In this document: positions 56,580-64,000 of the stretch, one piece after another
How the letters are laid out: every line of letters starts with the position of its first letter
How positions within the stretch are numbered: the stretch's first letter is position 1
Assembly (NCBI GenBank): GCA_025738555.1
Contig: JAOVFP010000005.1
Coordinates: 1,364,001 to 1,428,000 of the forward strand
DNA from: Cyathus striatus
Lineage: Eukaryota > Basidiomycota > Agaricomycetes > Agaricales > Nidulariaceae
Direction of reading: 5' to 3'
Length of the DNA stretch: 64,000 nucleotides
The notes under the pieces: model-generated
Seen by the model: only the letters and a program-made list of their open reading frames with translations
Databases searched by the model: none
What the model was told of the DNA's origin: nothing
Made by a program: the position numbers and the translations under genes

Positions 56580-56814
56580 TACTAAATAGCCTATAATTCA
56601 TCTAATATTCACATGAATTTCATGTGAATTTCATCTAATTTTCAATGTAAGATAGCCTATAATTCATCTAATATTCACATGAATTTCACCTAACTTTCAC
56701 CTCACCTTCACCTAATTTTCACTTAAATTTGATGGTTTTGGAATATTGTATGTGAAGGTGAATTTATGCCCTTCATGTGAATTCATGGTGAGGGGGGGGG
56801 AGTGCAAAGTACTG
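56580..56814. repeat. CATGAATTTCATCTAA array and right end of element D
   Basis: Words of AATTCATCTAATATTCACATG and CACCTAACTTTCAC at ~12-bp spacing precede a G9 run and the terminus GGAGTGCAAAGTACTG (inverse CAGTACTTTGCACTCC) at 56814. The expected 8-bp duplication is TACTAATG (56815-56822); its partner was not found. Confidence 0.75.
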
Positions 56815-59070
56815 TACTAATGCCTCTTCTCACTGAACAACATCTCTTGGAAGTCATATGCTCTTATGCAGAACAATATGTGAGGATCAAATGGTTAGTG
56901 AGCTGGGTGGGCTGGAGAAGACTCTAATCTTCATATCTCATGTCTTTACTCCATGCTTATGCTTATGCTTAGCTCATACCTAATGCACCATCATTGTTAT
57001 TCAATGCTTATTCTACACCCTCCTTGCTCTCTATGGTGATTGATTGCATGCAACAACCACCCTTCCAAACTGACTGCTAAGACAAGTATATCACCCATGG
57101 AACTGCTGAGCTTTACTACTCTGCTGGGCTTTACTGCTCTCTTAGCATTGTTTCCACTGCCTGTACTATCTAAGGTTCCTATGCTGCTCATAAGGTCTAC
57201 ACCTTCAGTTTGAGCATTCTCAGGTTTTATGGAAGGCCCATCTCTCCCCTTCCTCCACCCATGGGGTCACACATGAAGAAGTGAGGAGTGAGAGTGAGAA
57301 TGATAGCTAGTGAATGGAAAAGCTTTTTCATTCAGATGAAGGCTACCATTATGCATTGGAGTAGTATTGGCAGCTTCATTGGCTTGGAATAATGGTATAT
57401 CTTACATTCTAAATGGTGAATGTGTGCTTTTTCTGCTCCTTTGCACATAATTATGACATGATCTGCAATGCTGCATTTATTCAACTTGTATCCCACCCTT
57501 CTAAGGAGAGCATTGCTAGTGCACATATAATTGCACTAGGGAAGGCTTTGGTTGTGTCATATGAATGTTTTTGAAGGTTTTTGAGGAGAAACAAGTGGAG
57601 TGGAAGGTGAATGAAAGCTTGAGTCAAGGAGGAGATGACATAGGGTTGCTTACTGGATGACTGATGTATTCTCTCTGACAATCATTGACAAAGTGGACAT
57701 TTACATTGTGGCTGTTCAGCATGGTGTGCTCATAACCTCTGAAGATGACATCATTGACATTTGTGACATTCCTTCTGTTCTCAACAACATTACCATTGTT
57801 TTTTGCTTCTTGCTAGACTTACATGTACACATGGATATGAAGTGTGGTGGGGTGAAATGCATGATAATACCATTGTACTTGTCATCATAAATGAATTTCT
57901 TCATGGTCTCCAATCACTTCTTTTGTTAAGCCTGTATGGGGGAGTTAGGCTAGGAGAATGAATTTCTCTGGTAGCCCAGCTGCCTTATGCTGAGGGAGAT
58001 AGAGTACAGGATGCAGGACTTGATCACCAATGAGCATGTTCTGAAACTTGGTTTATTTGCAATTATACCTTCTCTGCTCAGTTTGCTAATTCTTACACCC
58101 ACAACAAATCCATGTAGAAAAGTAAACAAAGCATGTTTGGTGGTACTTCCTATTCTTGGTTGGATTCCAGATTCATTCAAGAGGATATACTGGATTGATA
58201 TGAGGAGCATAGTGTCAGTATTCTCTTCAACATTGGTGCTTGACTATAATATGTGATGTATGATTTTGACTGTCAGCTTACCCATTTGTAATACAATTGG
58301 TCCAGGTGTGAGTGACTCCAAGATGCTGTTGCTTTTACAATTGTACATGGAGTGTTCCACAATTCACACTGTGATCATTCTGAATCAGAAAGAAGACTGA
58401 TTCACTTCATGCAAACTTGTTCACCTGAACACCTACTGAAGGAGAGACTTGCAGATAAGATCACTTAGTAGTACAATGATTCTATTACTATTTAAATGCA
58501 CCCCAGTATGAGATCAGAACATAAACAATTTTTGACAACTACTGAACATTTTTGCAGAGTACAAGTAACCAGAAAAGTTAGAGATGAAATACTTACAATA
58601 CTTGAAAATAATACCTACAAGTGAATGAAAATTTTTATTGAAAGGATAGCACAAAACACACCCATGAATGGAAACTAAAACATACATAACTGAGAAATGG
58701 TTCCATAACAAGAGAGAATGTGTGCCAGAAAGAAAAAAAAGGTGATAACAATCTATACTTAAGATGTTAATATGCATACCAAAAACTTACATTAGTAATA
58801 AATAATAGTAGCTAACTATGAAAATTAGCTCATGAAATGATGAATAAATGCCCATCTAGGCATGCAAGCTGACTGAAATGAGCTATGTGTCATATCCTAT
58901 ATTGCCTACCTCTGGACTCTCAGTCTCTTACACCACTTCTCTCTTTGCTTACTCTGAACATTGCTTACTGTACATAGATTACTTCTGTTTCCTTTCTTCC
59001 ATTCTACTGAGCTATCCCCTCAGTAATGTAGTATACATCTCATAGTGAGTCACTTATCATTCTTAAGTGT
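56815..59070. other. no recognisable gene
   Basis: CpG-poor, transition-rich DNA. ORFs at 57657-57890 and 57987-58256 (plus) read like decayed coding sequence: VLKLGLFAIIPSLLSLLIL could be a membrane segment. I cannot assign a family. AT-rich spacers fill the rest. Confidence 0.35.
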
Positions 59071-59639
59071 GTGTCACGTCCTGTTCTATTTCACTAGGGA
59101 CAAGAACCTCGGAGGAGATAGTCTAAGAAGTGGAGTAACTTGTACAACGTTAGTAGGGTGCATGGAGATAGTGAACAAGTACAGGAGTAGTGGAATGTTG
59201 GCTTCAACTTGTGTGTTGCACTCCTTGGACTTCCAGTTCCATATTTAGAAAAAAGCGGAGTAAGTGGCAAAATAGCAGAGTTGGCTCAAGGCCCAAGTGG
59301 GAGAAGGGTGTAAATGTAGTTGATTTGAAACTGAAGTATAGATACATTACAGGAGTAGTTTATATAGTAAACTACTTTGTCTGAATGCATGCAGAGTAAT
59401 GCCCATGGGTATGTGGCATCCTAGGGGTAAGTAAACTTCATGAAATGCAGAACATGGTAAATTAGTAGTACACCTCTAGATTATAGTCATAGGAGAAATG
59501 GCCGCAGCCAGAGAATGAGGTAGTAATATTTAAGGGAAGGAACAAGTAAACAGTTACAAGTAAACATTAGTAAGGTGAGAGTTTGATATATAACAAGTAT
59601 ACATAGTCTGGAGGAAACATACTAAAAGTGGAGTAAACC

Positions 59640-60142
59640 CAGAGTTGACTCCAATGGTACAGGGATTGTCATGGATATGACAGTGTGCTACTATCAGTTT
59701 CACCTTACACTGCCATACATGCTCACTTCTTTGACATGTTTTATTATGTTTTATTAGTTATAGTATTCATTCTATGTATACCTACCCTGACTGTACTTCT
59801 CTACTGGCCAAGGCCAGCAGCCTTTACTTACTCTGAGTCTCTAGTATTTAAGTAGCACTCAATTTGTACTTAGTTCTTAGTTTCATATTGAACTACATCC
59901 TCATTCCTTGTCTGACTTGAGTTACACCTCTCATCTCTATCATCTCTCATCTTCTCTGAAGGGCTTGCCCTTACTCTGAAATACAGGACCAGGAATCCCA
60001 GGGGCACAGCACATAAGCTGAAGTCAAAGTCCTACCCCCTGAGTTGTTATTCTCTGCCTTCATCTAATACTTACCTCTTGCTTCTCCATAGTCTCCCCCT
60101 CATACTCCACTGCCAAGTCAGGCTAGGGGCACAGTCATGACA
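59640..60142 (-). mobile_element. decayed LTR of the TGTTAC/TGTCAT family
   Basis: On the minus strand it begins TGTCATGACTGTGCCCC at 60142 and contains GACTTCAGCTTATGTGCTG followed by TGCCCC, as in the 8635-9322 LTR. Its far end is uncertain (possibly near 59072, TGTCACGTCC). No duplication was found. Confidence 0.5.
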
Positions 60143-61151
60143 CTATGAGAATACACATGTCCCTGAAAGATCCAATCAGATAGTAACAGGGGACTATAAA
60201 CTCATTTGTTATGAAACATATTCAAGTGTCCATATTGTAGAGCATGCATTCTGGCTGCACTGCAAAAATGTAGTTTTCATTATTTTCATTTCCACACCTC
60301 ATTACTTACACACTGTCATTCACATGATCTTTCTTACATACATAAATGTCATACCTCCCCATCTGAGAATACAGCTTCACATTCCCTCCTCATTCATCTC
60401 TAATGCAAGCTCACTAGGATCTGGAGGTTGAATGGATGTGCCAGCCACTCACACAATTTCTTCATTGAGTGGATATCACCAAGCAGTATTCATCCTCTTC
60501 AATATATGAGAGTTTGCTTGATATGTCTATGCCTTCACCTAGAGTGTCTCCAGCTTCTTCTCTGTCATTTCCATTACCTTCACCAATTCTGACACCCATG
60601 ATGCCCACAAGGGAGAGTTATTCAAAGGAGACTTGGTAGTAGATGCTGAATGAATTTGCTCATGTGAGGGGTGTGGTGATTCTGGTCTATAGTGTTTCAG
60701 GTGAAAAGGGGTATAGGGTTCAAATATACCATCAAGAGTGGTGCTAATTTTCTCACTGCTGATTAACAGCTCTAGGAGGAGCAATTATATGGTATCAATA
60801 TGCAGCTCAATGCTACAGTCCCTTCACTTCAAGTGCTACCAGTGTTTACTTTGCCATAGCCACATTCTATGTCTACTGTGGGAACTGTGTAGGGCATCAT
60901 TCATTCTTGACTACCTGCTTTAATGCTGTCTTCATTGTCTATGCATATAAAGGTTATCAAATGGGGAGTGGTACTGACAGAGAGACTTAGTAGTAGATAT
61001 TCTTCAAGGCCAATCATATGAGGGGCATGGTATACTCTACTTTAAGCTATCTGATGGAGAAGGATTGGATATGATATTGATTATGCTGTGTATTTTTCAT
61101 TGTCTTTGGGTTTTAATGATGGAAAATATCTGGCTAGTTGATTATCAAATC
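60143..61151. other. no recognisable gene
   Basis: CpG-poor DNA. An 81-codon minus ORF (60784-60539) has no recognised motif. ATTGTAGAGCATGCATTCTGG at about 60236 resembles the inverted edge of the 270-bp element type. Confidence 0.35.
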
Positions 61152-62262
61152 TGATACGCGGGTAAAATAAATAGCACGTACTTTATTTAATTTCTATATC
61201 TCATACTTGTGAGATTTCGAACTGAGGCGTTGAGTCGGACACCAAGGGGAGGGACTGAGGTCCCGGGTCGCCTCCCATAAACTATCAAGGGATATAACAT
61301 CTATTATAAAAATATACTCCGCTTCAGTAACCGAATTAAAAACCTTTAAACAAATACTATACTTATTCTATTTTATAAACCGGCGTGCTATAGTTGACCC
61401 AAAAGTATCAGACGAGACCCTATAAAAACAGCATGACATGTACTCAGAACAAAGGATAAAGAGTGGAAACAGTACAATGACGACTTGACAACGTACCTGA
61501 GCTCTAGACCCAATAACCGGGTACCAGGAGGAGTGTGATAGCAGTAGATTATCAGACGCTGATGTAGAGAATGTAATGCGTGGAAGAAACAGGCGCAGCG
61601 ATGACACAATGATGAGTTATCGAGGAAGCGGCAAGCCAAGTGGGAACGCATCACGCATCACTGCTACGGTTTCCGAATTAGGAAGGTGCTTATGGAAGCA
61701 CGCGCGCGCGCCCGCGCTGTCGCAATAGCGCAATAGATAAGGAATGTGGTAGCGCCGTATGATTGGCTGCACACAGATGGGCTGGTGCTCCGCGCTGACT
61801 CACTCCGGACCTAGAACTAAGCTACCATATGGGTAGGAAAGTACCATAGATAGAGAACTGTAAAATAAGCGATGAGTAATTGTATATAGATGAGCGAGGA
61901 GGGAAAGAATCAGGAGGAACTGCACGGGCATTCTTCCCCCCCACAGACAGGGCGGTGTATCAGACAGAAGTACCAGAAATAGTATATAGTTTTGACGTAC
62001 CGAATTGAATTGCGCCTGAACTGTTGAATTATACTCGATCTGAATTAAAGCCTGACAGCCATAATTAAATCGTCGAAGTCCCACCGTGTTTTAAAAATAG
62101 AACGATCATATTCTAAATTTAGTTTGACTTTGAAAGAATTGAAATCCACGCGCCCTCGAACTTACAAAATCTTTGTGCATGGGAAACTTAGAATATAAAT
62201 TATCGGAATAATTAAAACTATTCTAAGTATAATTAAAGTGTTCTAAACTCGCGTGCTAAGTA
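61152..62262. mobile_element. solo LTR, 1.1-kb family, CpG-rich copy
   Basis: It starts TGATACGCGGGTAAAATA and ends GCTAAGTACATCA. It is colinear with 14389-15502 but keeps CpGs where that copy has TpG/CpA (for example GAGGCGTTGAGTCGG against GAGGTGTCAAGTTGG). No matching duplication was seen (AAATC against GTGAT), so it may be rearranged. Confidence 0.65.
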
Positions 62263-62890
62263 CATCAGTGATATTATCACCACTTTATAATATTGCAATT
62301 GTGATGTTAGCTAGCGCTGTCAAAGCGTGGGAATCCACATGAACGCAGGCTCATTGCATTGAATTATTGTTAGCGCCACACAATTACATGCTCATGAATG
62401 GGAAGACGCAGGATATTTTTTTAGCAATATGTTTGATATCGTTGAAATCGAACAAGATGATGATGAGTGATGGGATTTACCCAAATTGGGTTAGTTTTGA
62501 TGCGATGGTATGTTTTCTTAAAATAGATGCACGCAATGTTGTGATGATGTCATGGCATTTGGCTGTATCGAGGACGATGAATTACTCTTGTGAATATTTC
62601 ACGATCAAATATAATTGGGAACGAATATCGTGGAGTTATTGTATCTACCCTTAGCCACGTCGAGGACGATGATTACTCTTGTAAATGTCCCAAACTGAAA
62701 TAATTGCGAGTGAGAAGTCATTCGTTTGATCAGCTGTGATTGACATTAAAAGAGACGGCGAAGAGCTATGGGAACATTTATTGCGTTGGTAATTATAGTA
62801 TAAAGTAAATTGGATTAAAGTTAAAGATTAGCTATTCGTTTGTGACAACACTTCGTCGTAACCTTCAGCAGGAATCTTTAACAATAAAAA
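62263..62890. other. CpG-containing spacer, no gene identified
   Basis: Base composition changes here to CpG-containing sequence. A repeated GTATCGAGGACGATGAATTACTC (about 62567) and CACGTCGAGGACGATGATTACTC (about 62657) indicates an ~90-bp tandem duplication. The plus ORF at 62367-62654 is not recognisable. Confidence 0.45.
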
Positions 62891-63128
62891 TCAGTGAGAA
62901 CGATTATTTTTCTCCCCTAACTCATTAAGACACGCAATATTGTGTGTCACCATAAGCATTCGTCTCCTCTCCTCATCCTGATCAAACGTAATATTAATGT
63001 TACTGGTATAATAATCGTCAATATTCAGCAAGGTCTCCTTCTGAATATTTTGAGCCACGATGTCACAGCGTCGAAACCCAAACAAGTCCTTTGGTGGTAT
63101 CATTGGTTCTGTAATCGTTTGATCTAAA
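62891..63128 (-). CDS. possible exon of unknown gene
   Basis: Preceded on the minus strand by an acceptor-like TTATGTTTAG at about 63130. It reads ITEPMIPPKDLFGFRRCDIV, then ETLLNIDDYYTSNIN and ITFDQDEERRRMLMVTHNIA, to a stop at 62891. It could be the last exon of an alternative form of the next gene or a separate gene. No family recognised. Confidence 0.35.
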
Positions 63129-63288
63129 CATAAGTCAGTTTAAATTCATGTGATTTTCGACAGGGGAGACTCGTACTTTCTACCAGACCTCTAATGTTCC
63201 ATGTATTTATCCAAAGGAGCTCTGTCAATGCTGACTCGACAGTGCATCCACAGTCCAAGAAATCGGCATTTTCTAGGTTATAGATTCT

Positions 63289-64000
63289 TTATCTATTCTT
63301 ATTATTCGTCACTTTAGATTTTGAGATTGTGCGAGGACCAGGAACACCATCGACACGGAACTCGCCCGATGTAACCGAACTATCCTGTTTGCTGTGACGT
63401 TCATGTCGGTGTTTAATGCAAGTAGTGTTTCCAAAATCGGTCGTAAGGCACTCAAGCACGACAAGGCGATCAGTATACCCTAGAGCTGCCAGCGTACGGC
63501 TTCCGTCGTACCCCATCTTGCGAGTGGCGTTTGATAGTGCATGAGGGCCATTCTTCATAAACGTATCGACTTTGTCTGAATATTTAATGTTAATAGCTGC
63601 GGTTTGTAAAAGACATATATCGACTCACTCGCAGCGGGCTTTGCAGATTCTTCGATATTATCCCTCAATTTAAACTTCCTGCCCCCAGTGCGTATTCCAT
63701 CAGACTGTGAAAATGGCAATTTTGTTCGACTCTTTTCCATATCTGGAGCTACATGCAAAATAAAAAAAAATAAAACTTTAGGTATAGATCACTTACCGAT
63801 GAATAGACAACTCTGGTTTTCCACAGCCTTTTCCATATCATCGTTTTCGTTATCGTCTTTCTTAACATTTGATTCATATTTCTTCCTAGAGCTTATCGAG
63901 CTCTGTCCGTAGATGTATTTTGTTTTGTCGGCGTGATTAGAAAGGGGAACTTGCGGTTCGAGGAAAATCTTCGTCTCTCTTTGCAGGAAAGAAGTCCACG
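63289..64000 (-). CDS. probable host gene, 3' part, unknown function
   Basis: It enters from beyond the right edge. Three exons are supported: an upstream one ending CLFIG at a GTAAGT donor (about 63798); a middle one (about 63749-63632: PDMEKSRTKLPFSQSDGIR, GRKFKLRDNIEESAKPA) bounded by ATGTAG and GTGAGT; and a last one (about 63575-63289) with DKVDTFMKNGPHALSNATRK, ALGYTDRLVVLECLTTDFGN and a basic C-terminus. CpGs are retained and no stop interrupts the frames, unlike the transposon relics. I do not recognise a domain. Confidence 0.55.

Noticed and set aside
57657..58256. Membrane-protein gene
   Set aside because: Two short ORFs with hydrophobic stretches but no consistent frame, introns or recognisable family.
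59072..60142. Complete LTR from TGTCACGTCC to GTCATGACA
   Set aside because: Flanks GTGTG and CTATG do not match, and only the part near 60 kb resembles the LTR family, so I report only that part.

Overview
The window reads as a transposon graveyard from a filamentous fungus, most likely a mushroom-forming basidiomycete (Agaricomycetes). The grounds are: introns of about 45-70 bp with GTAAGT/GTGAGT donors; several KDZ-superfamily transposase genes of the CxC5/CxC6 cysteine-cluster type; a DUF6589 protein; a RecQ-type helicase with a C-terminal zinc knuckle; and a Ty3/gypsy chromovirus integrase tail with a chromodomain. The family assignments come from my memory of protein families, not from a search. 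The DNA is AT-rich and mostly CpG-poor, and many coding remnants carry TGA where paralogues have arginine, as expected from CpG deamination. The only likely host gene is at the extreme right edge (62.9-64 kb, minus strand).

Layout. 0-13.4 kb: hairpin repeat arrays, a GCM-type zinc-finger gene remnant, and KDZ gene A (minus), which is split by a 7.9-kb insertion with long inverted ends and a TA target duplication (4900-12831). That insertion holds two solo LTRs, a Tc1/mariner-type MITE, a second MITE and several tandem arrays. 13.4-15.6 kb: a tRNA-like SINE relic and a CCA-rich stretch carrying a solo LTR. 15.6-18.95 kb: foldback element F1. 18.95-28.8 kb: KDZ element B (minus), with accessory gene B1 (open) and transposase gene B2 (catalytic core deleted), interrupted by 2522-bp and 742-bp non-autonomous elements that each have an 8-bp target duplication. 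28.8-29.6 kb: two minisatellites. 29.6-41.07 kb: foldback element F0. Inside it sit a solo LTR and a 6.2-kb element with 236-bp inverted ends and a 9-bp duplication carrying DUF6589 and RecQ genes. 41.07-46.15 kb: KDZ element C (plus; accessory gene plus transposase), inserted in the accessory gene of KDZ element D. 46.15-56.8 kb: KDZ element D (plus), split by a chromovirus (47312-53935, itself split by foldback F2 and a 958-bp KDZ-type element) and by a 1079-bp solo LTR. 56.8-62.3 kb: decayed DNA with an LTR-family remnant and a solo LTR. 62.3-64 kb: CpG-containing, probably host, sequence.

How it fits together. The KDZ copies share a plan: accessory gene first, transposase second, then arrays of a short motif specific to each element, ending in a terminus close to CAGTANNTTNCACTCC with 8-bp target duplications. 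The foldbacks share a different terminus (GGTGTYAGCYA-like) and arrays of TGATCA-type and TGTCAC-type motifs. The most notable cargo is the convergent DUF6589/RecQ pair in a Mutator-like frame at 33.5-39.75 kb.
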